From positions 1,116,001 to 1,180,000 of the forward strand of contig JADNRZ010000007.1 of the NCBI GenBank assembly GCA_015501605.1: a stretch of DNA of 64,000 nucleotides, given 5' to 3'. The position numbers and the translations under genes are program-made. The notes below the pieces were generated by a model, which saw nothing but the letters and a program-made list of their open reading frames with translations, ran no database searches and was not told the DNA's origin. The DNA comes from Panaeolus papilionaceus. Lineage: Eukaryota; Basidiomycota; Agaricomycetes; Agaricales. Shown here piece after piece: positions 12,771 to 25,760 of the stretch (position 1 is the first letter of the stretch; each line of letters begins with the position of its first letter).

Positions 12771-13597
12771 GCTTCTCTCATTTTTTTTCTTCTGTTTCCA
12801 CATTCTAAAAATCTCCTTTCTTTGTCTCATTTTCTAATTATCTGACACTCCTTTTATCTTTTTTTATACCCTTCCCATTATTCCGCGTCGATGCAGCCAA
12901 AGATGCCTCGACCACCTCCGTCGTTGAGGTCTAAACTCTCCTTCAATCTTAAACAGCAACATTCAAACATATATTCTATTAACATATTCCTATTTATTTC
13001 CTTGACGCTCCTTCGTAGTAGCACCCTAAACTCCACTTCCAACGGACTCGACTCGGGTCCCATCAACAATTTTCGAGTTCACCCCATACGGTCGAACTTC
13101 GCATTATACCCCTATTTCCACCACTTCAATATTATCCTTCTGCTTTTTGTTCTGCTATTTACCCTGCTGTCCAATTTGCTTTCGAACTTCATTTAACTTA
13201 CGCCTACACGCATTCCCTTTCTTTTTCTTTTTTTTTTCTTCAAGTCACAGTTTCTTTTCTCGACTTTGTATAAGAAAAATCTGGATGTAATTTTGACTGG
13301 CACATTGTGACCATATGACAAATCTATGAATTTATGCATTTTATTGTTGAATTATTCTTAATATGGTTTGAAGTCAGATAGTTGAGCTTGGAGGTCATTT
13401 CCTTGCGTCGTCGGCTGTTGTTATCTCAGTGTACAAAACAGGAAATTATTCCCTTTTTTGGAGGACGGATGTCACTTCCATCACGCGATTGAACCATTGC
13501 AGCTTAACTTGAATGTCAAGCTATTACCACCACCATATCTGAAGACCCGATAAGCTCTCAAGGTCTTTGGACCGTTATACCTCTCTAATACATCGTC
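12771..13597. other. Intergenic region between two plus-strand genes
   Basis: It contains T-rich tracts after the stop of the disordered protein gene, which fit a 3' UTR and termination region, and presumably the promoter of the WDR24/Rtc1 gene. A 101-residue plus frame at 12891-13196 is low-complexity and has no support. Confidence 0.5.
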
Positions 13598-16500
13598 ATG
13601 AATCTTACTTCCACCCCTCAACTCAGTATTCAAACATTTCTCAATCCCTTCAACCAATATTCAGACGCAAGAGAACATGGTTTTCAAGGACCGTCTCGGT
13701 CTGTACGCTTGACTAGAGTAACACCCCCATGGGGAGGAGCTATCTGCAAGAATGAAGATGGAACACGATGTGCTGTTACAGGGAAAGAGGGTATAGTCAA
13801 AAAAATTATTCAAGCGCCGCCATCCAGTGTTTAAATGATTATTTAGTGCTCAGGATACTGCGCGTTTCTGATCCCTCTCATACTGGTACTTCTGATCACA
13901 AGTCCTCTGTGGGGAAGGGTGGCTTCAGAATTGACGCGTCTCGTAATCTCTGGGAGGGTAGTGGCCTGAAGATCGACAGTGCAAGTACTGATGTTGCATG
14001 GGGTCATGGTGGTAAGTCCATTTCTAACTTGCTACTTGTAAGTATCTGATATGCAACAAAGCTTTCAACAACAAGATATTGACAAGTGCGAGAAATGGGG
14101 AACTTATTCTCTGGGATATACACAAAAGTGGTGGGGTCAAATATGGTATGGCGCATTTATTGAATACTAGTGTACCCTTCATACTCAAGCGACCTACAGA
14201 ACGACGGTCAAAGGACCACATCAGGTCCATTCATCAACTTTCCGTATCACACATAGTGCACCATTACTGCGTTACAGGCTCTGCAGATGGGCACATGCGC
14301 GTTTGGGTAAGTGCTTAGCTCCCCATTCTTGCCACTCGAGATGAATTGGGGCCTAGGATCTGCGGGATCTTTCTAAATCTATAATGCGTGTCCATCACCC
14401 TATCTCTGTCAGAAGCCTGGTTTTCTCTCCCAGTCCCTGGCAGCCTCTTCAAGCAGTCGTCGGTTTGGACAACGGAAGTATCTATAGGTATGCATATCAC
14501 TGGTTAGTCGGGTAGCATAGCAGTTTTAATCTCCTTAGTAGATGGGATTTAAAGATGGGACAACGAGGCCAGTTAGACAAAATACCAGTAGCACATACGG
14601 CATCCGTCACCGCATTGGACTGGTGTTCATCTGGGGGTGTCCGCAATCATGGAAGTAACCACCCGGCGATACAAGGAGACCAAAGTAGCGGCCTGGGTTG
14701 GATAGTGAGCGGAGGTTTGGACAAATGTGTAAAGGTATAACACATGGTACTGTTATGGGCCATCACAACTAATGTGTTGTAGGTCTGGGACCTGACTGCA
14801 CCTGGTGCATCGACGCATATCCCCAATAAACCAACATACACACTTCATCCATCGTTCCCTGTCCGTCGCATAGCATGGCGGCCAGAATACGAGTGTGAAC
14901 TCGCTGTCGTATCAAGCAATGAATACGCTGTTTCTTCGAGCGATGCTCCTGGCCTAAATAACCCTAATTCTTCAGGCTTTCTAACTAGGGTTGGGAGTGG
15001 CCTTGAAGCTTTCCTCAAGGGAGCCGGTCCCGGGGAGGCTATAACACGAGAGAAGGCACCCACTCCTCCTGGTCTAGAATCTAAATCGTCTGTTGCACTT
15101 CAGTGCATTGGTGATGCCATAGAAATTTGGGATGTGAGACGTGGGTGGATCGCAAAATGGTCTGTAACTGGATCGGCAGCTGAGGGTGGTGTAACCGGTA
15201 GGCCAAACTTCTATAACTTTCAAAACACCTATTTATTTCGTCCCTAGATATCGCATTCGGAGACTCGCATGCTCTTTGGGCGCAGCATAATAACGGTTCA
15301 TTCTCACAGATGGACCTCAGAGAGACAACCAAGCCACTGGACTCTATTTCTCGAGTAGCTGCGACTTGGGAACCTACAGGATCGATGTCATTTATTGCTG
15401 ATCAAAAAGCAGAATGGGAACTGCCCTACGACGACATGTAAGTATAAATGATGCCTGCCATCGTATTGTTATTGATCGTCTCCCGACAGTGCACCCGATC
15501 CGAAGCAAAGTGCGGATCTGCGGAAGTCTGCATTGAAGACTCTAGGAGACCTCCCAGCCCGTTCTTCCAATCAAACCGTTGCCACCTTTGCGTATGATTT
15601 TGCGATACATGACTTGGAGACTTTCACAGCTTTGGCACGTCGTTACATCTTTGAAGGGCGTAGTCGAGAGGAAATCTGCCAGCACAACGCAGCTGTAAGA
15701 CTTTTGATAACTATCCATTCTTGAATTGACAATTCCACAGGTGGCATTTTCTGCAGGACACGATGCGGCTGCTCAAGTTTGGATGCTGTTGCATGCTTCC
15801 CTGAGCCAGTACTTGCCCGAGCGTTCGCTCAGCCCTCCTGCTGCTAAAAAATCTAAGAAAGTCCCGACGCCATTAATTCCTCAAGGATCTCCGTACGCAC
15901 AACCTCACCATGCTTTCACGGGTAAAACCCCGGACTCAGCTACATTTCCACACAGGACAAGCCCGACGAGGCGTCAAACAGATCCGGTAACGCTTAAGGC
16001 TGGAACTATTTCACGTGGTCGGACACCAATATCGTCAGCAGCTTCGTCTCCGCGACATCACCCCGTCCATTTACCTCCCATTACACCGAGAAGAGCATCA
16101 TTTTTCTCTCGACGAGAATCCGTAGACGCCGGTGTGTTAGGCCGCTCTGCTCTCTTGAGACGGCCCTCTATCTCCGTGAACGCGATGTCTGCTCAGGGTG
16201 CTAGTCCCAATGAGCGTAGTACATCCAGCCTGCGTCATGTAGGAGAAGGCGTCTTGGACTCTGACTCCTCGAGCGAGGAAGATGACGACGAGGACGAAGA
16301 CGACGAAGACGAGGATAATGAGACTGCTGGTGCAAATTCTAGTGACGATGAGCCCCTCCTGCCGCCTACAATATCACCGACCCTTACAGGACCCAGGGTG
16401 ATACCTGCTCCCAGCCCCTTGTCACGAGGCCATCAAGCTTGGACAGAAAGTGATGATGACACAGAGAACGCAGAAGAGGCATCATCACCTTCACCACAAT

Positions 16501-18106
16501 CAAGCGAAACTGAGTCCGATGGTTCAAGTTCGAACAAACGGGTGAAACTACCTAGAAGACCTCGAAGAAATTCAGTACGACCACTTAAACAGTCCCGCAG
16601 TCGAAGTTCAACTCTCGCATCACATCCTCCCCTAACACATCAAGAATCCCACACGAGCATCCGCACGATTACAGCTGATTCACCTATCAAGGAGAGCAGC
16701 AACTTCGCACAAGAAGAAAGTTTGAGGAATCTATACAGTGCAACAACCAGTTACCAATTCCCTGGGCCTAGTCACCTCATTAATCAGTCGCAAAGTCATA
16801 ACCCTCACGACATGTTTTCTACCGGACACCGCAGGCAAAAATCTCAAACATTCTCGGAGTTCAGGCTCGGGAGGGCGAATAGTGTGCCCCATGGAACGAG
16901 TATTCTAACCGCCCCTACGTCCCAACACGAACGGGAAACCATGGACGCTGACTATGGCCCTATCAATGAGGAAGAGGAATTTGAAGAGCGGGAAATAACT
17001 GCCAGGAGGATGGATATTATCGAGGACGAGGAGAACCACATTGCAGAAACTACATTGGAGACGTTGCGGGAAGCTCTGGAAGAGTTCGCAGATGAAGGAG
17101 ACTTTCAGATGTGCTCAATGCTGGCATTGGTGGCTCCCGAAGAGCTGAAAATATCAAAGTTTAGGGCAATGCGATTCTTGGATGCATATCTAGGTGAGTG
17201 CAATAGTCCGATAATTGGATGATTTCCTGTGTTTCTAATGAAATATTTTGGGTTACAATAGACTTTTTAAACCGACTTCGTCTATACACATGCGCTGCCT
17301 ACATCAGGAAATACTGTCATGTTGATGAGATCAAGAAGTACACTCTGGTATGGATATTTATTTTCGTAGGAAAATCAAACATTCGTCTTAATTCTTTGCA
17401 GATTTCATCGACAATTTATACATCTTGCGGACGTTGTCGCAAACCCTTACTCATGCCTGCAACAAATCAAGGACCTCTGTTAGCTGGTACAGGACCGTCG
17501 ACTCCTGTTCTCGCCCCTGGTGCCTTTGCGTTCTGCATAAATTGTCGTTCTGCGGTGGTTAACTGTGCGATATGCCGCCTGCCTGTCCGTTCACTCCTTT
17601 TCCAATGCACTGTGTGCCACCATGGGGGTCACGCCACCTGCTATGAACAGTATTACATGGAAACACCTATGAGGGACCTCCCCACTACTATGGCGCGGTA
17701 TCTACCAGGATCAAACGCTAGTAGCGGGGACGACATTGGTGTTTCAGGTGCAATAGGCGCGGGAAGTGGAGGCGGGTCCGGAAATACGGGGCGTGGGCGA
17801 TCAAGAAAAGGATCAGAAGCTGTTCCAGCTCCTCCCCAAATCCCAGATGACGACGCTATGTCCATGACAAGCGGTATCAGCACCCAAAGTCATAGTCGAA
17901 CTTTCTTCCCTAGTGCAGCCGGATTCGATTCTCCTGCTGGCACATCCCCGGTGAGAGGTCCTCCTGTGAGCAGAATAGGACGCGATCCGACTGGGGGTGA
18001 CAGCGGTATCTATACCCGACTCGCAGGCCATCCTTGCGCTGCGGGCTGCGGTCACTTTTGTTGGGCTGCCAGCGCAGTTCCAGAGACGCGGGCAGAAGAG
18101 TTGTGA
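13598..18106 (+). CDS. RTC1: WDR24/Rtc1, subunit of the GATOR2 (SEACAT) complex
   Basis: A WD40 protein of the vacuole-associated SEA/GATOR2 complex, which promotes TORC1 signalling by opposing GATOR1. Twelve exons (13598-13790, 13847-14011, 14062-14145, 14200-14306, 14357-14487, 14542-14734, 14783-15197, 15248-15437, 15490-15694, 15741-17193, 17262-17347, 17402-18106) give 1308 residues. N-terminal WD40 repeats are clear (NGELILWDIHKSG, VTGSADGHMRVWDL, GLDNGSIYRWDL, VSGGLDKCVKVWDL, GDAIEIWDVRRGW). A long disordered Ser-rich middle with an Asp/Glu run near 16260-16320 follows. A helical stretch with CSMLALVAPEELK comes next, and the end carries the family's zinc-binding RING-like module: CGRCRKP, FCINCRS, CAICRLPVRSLLFQCTVCHHGGH and GHPCAAGCGHFC. 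Length exceeds the usual fungal size mainly through the disordered insert. Confidence 0.95.
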
Positions 18107-18521
18107 GGCATAACCCGTATTGGTGCCACACCCAGGTCGTAAACGATGACCACCATTAGGCACGGTTTTGAAGCATTCCAATTGTTTCTATTAGTGCGTT
18201 TTACAACGCGTGTAATCGCCATGTAATTATACAGCGTTAGAATTTAACCGCGCTTATGACACGTATTTTAAAACCTTACACTTTGTCGTACATACATTTC
18301 AAAGTAAAAAGAGAAGAAAGGTGGGCTAAGTTTTAGCTGGTGTTGGTGACGAGTGTGGCCTCGATTGTAATATCGACGCTTATAACTTTGGCCTATACGC
18401 CTTGGTGTTAGACTATATATACCGACAAATGATGAGTGCATACTATTGGGACCATGGATATTTCTGTTTGGTCAGACTCTGACTCAATGGTAGCGTTGTA
18501 TATTGACGCAGGTCCTGGGGA
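18107..18521. other. Convergent intergenic region
   Basis: It separates the 3' ends of the WDR24/Rtc1 gene (plus) and the DUF6534-like gene (minus). It is A/T-rich, with likely 3' UTR sequence on both sides and no ORF of interest. Confidence 0.5.
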
Positions 18522-20042
18522 CTACTAAGAAGTGTTGAGCCAACTTGGACGTGATGAAAAGGCGAGCATAGTCACTTACAGGAAACATATCCGACGTATT
18601 TGCCATGGATGATGACACATGCAAGTCTTGTATTCTTGGTACTTCTGGCAGAATATCCCTGGTCGATAGCAATCTGGCAGCTATATTCAGAACGAAACCA
18701 GGATTATGATTTTGGAGAAACTCATTACGTACGAAGCGAAAAATGAGAGCGCGAATACTAAACAATGTAAACCACAGTGGTTAGAAGCCTTTATGAGACT
18801 GTTGAGCTGGGCACTTACAGCGCCCTGTAATCACCGTCATAACCATCCAAGCTGGGTATGCACCCTTCTTATACTAGCGAATAAACCATCAATCCCAATT
18901 CGACTAGAGCCTGGGATAGTCTTACCGTGATCATAATAGCCAATATGAATAACCTTTGCAGCAAACCAAAGTCATATGCAGGTCACCATAACGTACAAGG
19001 TTACATACGAAGGTAGCACATCCGCCTCTAGATGAGGTGAGTTAGTTGTTGTTGTTTTATTGGAGGAGCGGTATATACTTACGCATGCATCGCAGGATAG
19101 CGCGGTCAATTGGTTGAATCATGCGAATGTGCCTGAAATGCATGAAAACTAGACCTTTGGTGATAACAAACAACCTACGTTGGTCCCAGTAGTACTCTTT
19201 CGCCCTCTCTCCTTCGGTAGCACATGTACAGCCCTCCAGAGATGATAGCGTGAGTCGAAATGGAAAATATACCGACGCCCATCCACAGCCATTGTGTCCA
19301 TAAAGAGATACTGTTTGGGTGAAGGAGAAACCCTATGGCGCTGGTACAGTACCCCACTGTCTTCGCGACAGTGCATAAGGCCGCCATTACAGAAAACCGT
19401 GCATACCCACAGATCCTGTAAAAGCGCCAAGTGAAGTAAAGCTGTGACTTGCTGTAAGCTGTGGTGCTTACAGTTGAGACGAGATGGGTAAACTGTGCTT
19501 ACTTGAGTGGTAAACGTCGTGAAGGATGTGATTATGCCGGACGACTCGTGATAATATCGGACTAGGGCTAGATGCTTGTCTTGATAATTGACAAGTCCTG
19601 TCTACTTCCCAGTCTGCTTAGTTATCACGGCTACGAGCTACCGATGGCAGTTCACGTCACATACCTTGCCAATTAGGCAGCCCAGTATAACTGTGTGCCC
19701 AAACTCTAAAAACCTGTTGATCTAACATTTAGCGATGGTGACAATGTCAATAGGTGATATGCGTACAACATCCAGATGGCCTGCCAGATAGCATTATTGA
19801 ACAATACACATACGGTGTCTGGACAGGCATTACATACCAGAGCGTCCATCGATTTATTTTTGCCCGCATGTTGCCTTATAATTCGTTGATCAACCACATG
19901 AGCTGAGAAGTGAAAGTGAAGGACAAACATACTGGAAGTACCGCATCGCTTGAGATACAGTCGCTAAAAACAGGATAAGACTTATGATAGATCCGACGAC
20001 GAGTGGACCGACGGGTGGATTGAGCCCATATACGACGTCCAT
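18522..20042 (-). CDS. Probable DUF6534-like multi-pass membrane protein (exon model incomplete)
   Basis: The first exon (20042-19933) reads MDVVYGLNPPVGPLVVGSI and then a hydrophobic helix ending AMRYFQ. This is the usual start of the large basidiomycete DUF6534 family of seven-helix proteins of unknown function. Further pieces fit the same fold order: an exon ending at 19179 with LWTQWLWMGVGIFSISTHAI and SGGLYMCYRRR; an exon 19132-19083 with RMIQPIDRAILRCM, where the family has its short dimer-like MI-RL motif; and LFILAIMIT. The C-terminal Ser-rich tail ends in DMFP, after which a GTAAGT donor and a TTAG acceptor lead directly to TAG at 18524-18522. The second-helix region (19930-19440) is not resolved. 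The gene is either real with many introns or decayed; the family is fast-evolving, so I cannot decide. Confidence 0.5.
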
Positions 20043-21485
20043 GAAGATGGGAGGGGAAGGAAAGGAGGCAGATCGAAAATGGCGTGGCTGATACATATAT
20101 CCTTGCTCGCTACTGCAACGCGTTAAGATCCTGATAATAGCTGAAGAAGCCGGCGTCGTATGTCATATGGGTACCCCTGCTTGACTCTTCACGTTTAAAT
20201 GGGTAGGTTCGAGTCGTCCACGTTTTGATCAACAGGCAAACCGTATGGGTCATGAGTGGCAGGATAAGAATGGTGACACACAAACAGGATAGGGTTGGTG
20301 CACAGCTCATAAATTGGGGTGTCTCCGAGTCTAGCTGCCATCTCACAAATCCTGTGGATGACGTAGGACCGAACTGGGCTAAAGAATGCATTGATTTTAT
20401 GGCATGCAGTAGGTGCTGTGAATACATATTCCTGTCCCTGGTAGGGTTCTAGCCATTTAGATGTCGCCTGTTTTCTCGATTAGAACGAGGTGCAGTTATC
20501 TTGCGTATGTAAGCACATGGAACAATTTGATTTTCTGTGGTTTGGCAGTTTGAATACCGATGAAGTGCCGTTGTGTAAGGTACCTAACCCTGCAATAATA
20601 CAGCAAGCTTAATACCCATTTCCAATTTCCAATGTGTGTGTGCGCTATTGACAATGATCTAGGTTCAAGGTCTAGACAGGTGTTGAGAGGGTTGGTCGGA
20701 AATGTCGGTGAAAAGGATAGCATGCTCCAGATATGCACTGATGGCAGAATACTTCCGTTCGTCTTCGTGTCAACTGAACACTGATCAGGAGGAGGTGCTG
20801 AAAAGGCAAGTAACCAGTTCAAGAGATCTCCAAGACCCAGAGGTCAATGGCATCAGGTATGACGTTCAGCCTTCAGCACCAGCTGAACGGTCATAATAAA
20901 CCAAGCGGTTAGTTCAAGTAATGGATGTTCGAAACTCGAAGTGGAAATTGAAAAGAATAATACCAAGATCTCGGTCAGCGTCGTGGTCAAGAACCCGCGA
21001 AGAAGAGATGAACGTCCCGAAGCCGTGAAGGTCTGAATGGGAAGAGCTGTGGTGAATGGGAAACGTAATACTCACGCCAAACATACTCTACGTGTTGTCG
21101 GCGTTGACCGCAAAATCCGAAGGGACCCAAAAAGAATAACAGCATAAAAAAAGGGGGGGTTGGGGAAAAGCAAGAAAAAACAAAGAAAATGATTTGCAAA
21201 ATTCGTGTGGTAGTAAAATAAAATTTAGATTTATTTGTGGCTCCACGACAACCTTACACTTTTGAATACGTTAAAATTATTCAAAGTCAAACAAATCGAA
21301 ATAATGATAAAAATAAAAATAAAATAAATATAATAAAGGAATGGCGCGGGCGTAAAACACCACAAAAGTAAGGACAGGTCTAGTTTGATGAACGGTATTT
21401 TTCTAAGACAGCGGATGAAATCAACGCCACCTGGGTTTTTTTCTGTGGGTCTTTCAGAGTTCGAATCCCGGTGAACAAGAAATGC
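20043..21485. other. Intergenic stretch
   Basis: About 1.4 kb without a supported gene. Minus frames at 20110-20427 and 20496-20822 have one hydrophobic run each but no family motif or splice pattern I trust. The right part (21200-21400) is A/T-rich with AATAAA-like runs and fits the 3' region of the next minus-strand gene. Confidence 0.45.
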
Positions 21486-24400
21486 TCAAAAAAGGTAGCG
21501 AATCTTGCGGGTAAAGGGAGAGCCCATCTGGGTTCTCGAAGTCTCTCCAACTACCACCCGGTTCGTGCTGCGCTTGAAAAGGCCGATATTCCGAGGTGCG
21601 TTGGCGTGCTCGATGAAAGGGAGGGGGGAGCGTCCAGGATCAGTTGCTGCAGGCAGATCCCGGGAATCGGGGACTGCAGTCGTTGAATGGTGGGGGTGAG
21701 CCGTCGCAAGTGGTTGTCGGCCTGATGGCGCAGAGAGCCGGGAAGAGGGTTGTCGAGGCTGAGGAATGGATGAGCGCCTCGCCTGTGACGCTGCCGATTT
21801 TTTCGCAGCCGCTGGTTGTGGGGAAGCAGCTGGGGGTGGTGACGCATTCGAGGCGCTTGGTGTCTTCTTTGGGGAAAGAAGACGACGCAAAACACCGGGT
21901 TTCCTAGGACTCTGAGGAACGGGGTTCAGCCCCGCAGACGCCGAAAATGTGGGGGAAGGGGTTGGGACTTCGGGGATGGCATAAAGCTGACGCTTCGCAA
22001 ATCTAGCGATCTGAAGGAACGCCTTGGGTGGGGACGTTGATCGCTGTGCACTGGAGGGTCCAGCAGGCTCGACAGTGCGATTGGAAGTTGAAGCAGTGCC
22101 AATCGAAGCACCAACCACACTCGACAAGGGACGAATCGAGCTTGAGGAGGCGTTGCGGGGCTGAGGGGGTCGGGAGGCCAAATGGGAAGGGAGGCCCTTG
22201 CCTAATCCTCCTGTAGTCTTGGCAGACTTCACAGAGCTGCTCCTGGCCGGAGGATTATAGCCAGGAGCAGGGGTCGACGCCACTTTGCGAGAAACACGAG
22301 AACCAGCGACGGGTTTCTGTCCTTCGACCTGAGGACTTCTCGGATCCGTCGTCGCGCTGAGGACGGATGAAATCGACATCCTCAGCGCGGGGTCATGGTA
22401 TTCTCGAGCAAAGGACGGCCTGTGAAGCCCAAACCGAGACAAGAAGGGGGTAGGGGCAGCAGAGGAACGCATTGGGGCTGGCGCAGATTTTGTTGCGGCC
22501 GGCTTTTTATTCTTCGAGGGAGCGCGCTCGACCTCGGGTGTTTGGTGCGCTTTGGAGCCACCAGAAGATCTCTGCCTCAAGGGTTCCTTCCCCTTGGCCG
22601 AAGGAGGGAGAGAAGAGGAGCAACCAGAGGACTGGTTGGAAGAAGAAAGTGAAAAGGAGTGTGGTTTGACCTCGAGTTGCAATGCTCGAGGTGCAGGAAT
22701 TTTAGAAATTCCTGGGTATCCTGTCAAAGGAGCGGAAGTAGATGGAACGGGGGGCACCCGCTGCACATCTGATCCTCGTGAGCCAGACTGCAGCTCAGCT
22801 GGAGTCGGCTCAACGAAGAGAAGGGGGTGGAGAGCACCCCGGGAACCCCGAGACCGTGCTCTACAAGTGAAAACATTTGTGAGTAAAATTCAAGATCGGG
22901 AACGAATAAATAAAAATACTGACTTGATGGGCGGGAGATCAGCGAAAGGCCGAGCAACCTGTTGCTCGATGTTCGAACTGACCCCCCTAGTGGGTTGCAC
23001 GGCGTAGCGGGGTGCACCGAGGTGACCGCCGTGGGTGGCGAGCAAATGCTCAGCCAAGGAGGAGGAGGGTAGGTCACCGCGAACGATGACGAACCCGTCG
23101 TCCCCATCCAGGGTGACGATCCCAGCAATTTCGGGCGTGGAATCGCCCTCCTGGATAGGGGAGAGACGAGGAGCCGGAGGGCCACTCGAGCGGATTTGGG
23201 TCCAGAGCACCTGGGCTTGTTGTAAACCAGGTGCTCTGGAAGGAGGGGAGGGGGAAGAGGAGGGAGGGGGAGGCGAAGAGCTGGTCTGTTCAGCGTGTCT
23301 AGTGAGTGAGACAGCTGAACGAGGTGTCAACACGCTGGGTCCGGGACTGACCACAGCAGAGCTGGAAACGTTGGGAAGCGCCATAGTAGCATCAGAGCCT
23401 ATGGTTAGGCGCTGGCGGCTCGATGCTGCTGACACTCTCAACGCCAACTCAAACTGCGCAGCCTCGACCTGGCGTTGCTCCAGATGGCCGAGGGATCGAA
23501 ACTCCGACTGAGGAGAGTGTTCACGCGTAGTGGACGACTGTGCCTCTAAAGAAATGATAGAAGCGCAAAGAAATAATCAATATTCGATGCTTATGACATA
23601 AGAAAGGACTAGACAGTACCATTAAGCTCCGCCGCTAGACACTCATCGTCCATCTTGGAAGTTACCGATGACGACGACTGCAGAACTGCTTCTGCGAGCT
23701 TTCCCAAACCCAATCCCACAACATCAGTGTCCACCACCGCTGATTCTTCGAATGCCTCTGATAGATTAGCGTGGTGGGGCCCATCAGAGGCTCCAGAATC
23801 GTTGGAAGGAAGAGCAGTTGATTGTGAGATAGAAGAACTGGAGAGCTGAAGAGTCGAAGGGAAAAGAGCAACAGGAAGGGGCGTCTCCTCTGAGGTTAAC
23901 TCGAGTCCGAGACCGAAACCAGATACGGATTCTGTGAACTGGCCAAAATGATGAGAATTCGCGAGCGTCCTCGCAATCTCGAGACGCATCATGGCTGGAA
24001 CGTCTACAGGTCGCATGTGGTTCGAATCATCAGACGTCGTCAGAGGAGACGCCAGATGCAAAATATCCTGACGGTTACGCGGGGACAATGGCGTACGAGG
24101 AGATGGTGTCTGGGTAGTGCGGATCTTGGGACTGCCGAGATTAAGTGGTGAGAAGTCGGCGTCACCAAGCTGCATTGGGTTGATGCAGGGAGTGGGAGGC
24201 ATGGAGAAATCCACATCGGCATCGAGGAGAAGAGAGCCAGTCTCAGAAGGATCGTTAGCGGTAGGCTGGGTATATTGGGTGTACATGGATTCGGGGGATA
24301 GCCCTTCCTCTTCGTCTTCAAGTACCGGTGCAAGAGAAGGAGAAGGAAGCGGCTCCAAGACCCAGAAGGTGGACGGTCTGACCACCTCAATCTCAACCAC

Positions 24401-25291
24401 TTCAGGTGCAACACCGTCTTCGGGAACCGGTTCCAAGGTGGGACGGAAGATGGTTGACGACCTGGGTGGAGAGGGTTGAGGTGATGGACTGCCATTGGAT
24501 TCTGAGTCAGAAGGGGAGGAGGGGAAGTCGAATTGTTCGTCGAGTAAGGACTCGACCCCGGGGAACTCGTTACCCTCCAACTTTGCCCGATTCAACCAAG
24601 CCTCGATGGTGCTTTCGATCGAGAAACTCTCATCGCTCTCGTCGATGTCCTGGGGAACGTTGTCCTCATGATCAACAGGGTGCACTGCGTCTGCCTACGG
24701 AAAGAAAGAAGATTGTCAGCTTGGAAGATACAACCAGAATGAACCACACACCTGCAGTGCTAAGGCTTCATCTTGTCGGTTCTGCAACGACTCTGTCCAC
24801 TCCTGCACATCTTCATCCGGGCTGGTGATGATCAGCTGTGGAGGGTGTGCAGCTTTGTCAATGGTGCGAGGTTCCATGTTTCTCGCGGGTTCTGCTCTCT
24901 TGGTCCTCAAAAACGCATGCGCTTTGCGGGGTGCACCTCGAACATCTGGGCTGTATTGTGTCTTGGCCAGCTCGGTCGGGGAAGGAGCAACGGCTTGTTC
25001 TTCGTCTTCCAAAAGGGTGGGGAGACCTTCAGAAAACGTGGCTCTGGAATGTGCTCTTCCTGTAGGCTGACCGCCATGCATGGACTTGACAGCGCCATCC
25101 AAGGACTGGGATGGGGACGTTGGGGGTGTGGTGTCCGACCACTCGGATGATGTCCTCGAGTTTCTGTCGAACAGCGCAGAGAATTCGGAGGAGGAAGCAG
25201 AAGAGGAGGAGAATGAAGTTGACGAGGAACTCGAGCACGCCAGCGACTCGGAGATGCGAAGCTTGGGGGGGAATGGTGACAGAGGAGACAT
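21486..25291 (-). CDS. Large disordered Ser/Pro-rich protein, 1203 residues
   Basis: Unknown family. Exons 25291-24752, 24694-23620, 23545-22924 and 22860-21486 join in frame with good donors (GTGTGT, GTACTG, GTCAGT). The N-terminus carries a long Ser run (residues 19-35), then alternating acidic and Pro/Ser stretches. A segment near FGQFTESVSGFGLGLELTSE and an ordered-looking piece with IVTLDGDDGFVIVRGDLPSS are the only candidates for folded parts. The C-terminal 450 residues are Ser/Pro/Ala-rich and basic, with repeated SP and RxxS sites that could be phosphorylated, and include a VLRRLLSPKKTPS motif. No catalytic motifs are visible. The G/C-rich coding sequence makes long shadow frames on the plus strand (22395-23511, 24406-25304), which I leave out. 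A TATA box stands about 100 bases upstream. Confidence 0.75.
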
Positions 25292-25760
25292 GATGAATAG
25301 ATGACAAGTTGAGAGGACGACTCAAAGGATGATCTAGAGCTAACTGGGGAGTGTTGAACAGCTGAGGAATCAGGGTCTGCTTGTGTATCTTTTATAAGGA
25401 TCGTATACTCGAAAGGAGATTTATAAAATGACGGGTTTCGATACCCCTCAACAAATGAAAACCCATAATTTAGATGTAGACCAATGACTACATTCCACTC
25501 CCAGCAAGGACATCCAATATCGATCAGTTCGAAACTGTGGGGTGTCATAGCGGAGTAATTTGCAGGTGCTAGTCATATGTGTGAGCTCTTTATGCACTAT
25601 GTCGTGGCTGGAATCACTTACACCAGAACCAGCAGAAAATGTCTGGGCATTGTTGCAATAGCGAGAACCACTGGCACTTTCTTGCAAAACATTATTTGAA
25701 GCAGAATATTTGAATTCAAAAGGCCCATATACATCGTAATTGCAATAAATATTACACCAT
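25292..25760. other. Intergenic region with promoter
   Basis: It holds the promoter of the 1203-residue protein gene (TATA box at 25389-25396) and the 3' flank of the cyanase gene. No other signal is seen. Confidence 0.5.
25389..25396 (-). promoter_or_regulatory. TATA box of the 1203-residue protein gene
   Basis: TATAAAAG on the minus strand, about 100 bases before the ATG at 25291. Spacing and motif are typical; there is no other evidence. Confidence 0.55.

Noticed and set aside
22395..25304. Many long plus-strand frames opposite the 1203-residue gene
   Set aside because: They are antisense shadows of a G/C-rich Ser/Pro coding sequence and have no splice structure of their own.
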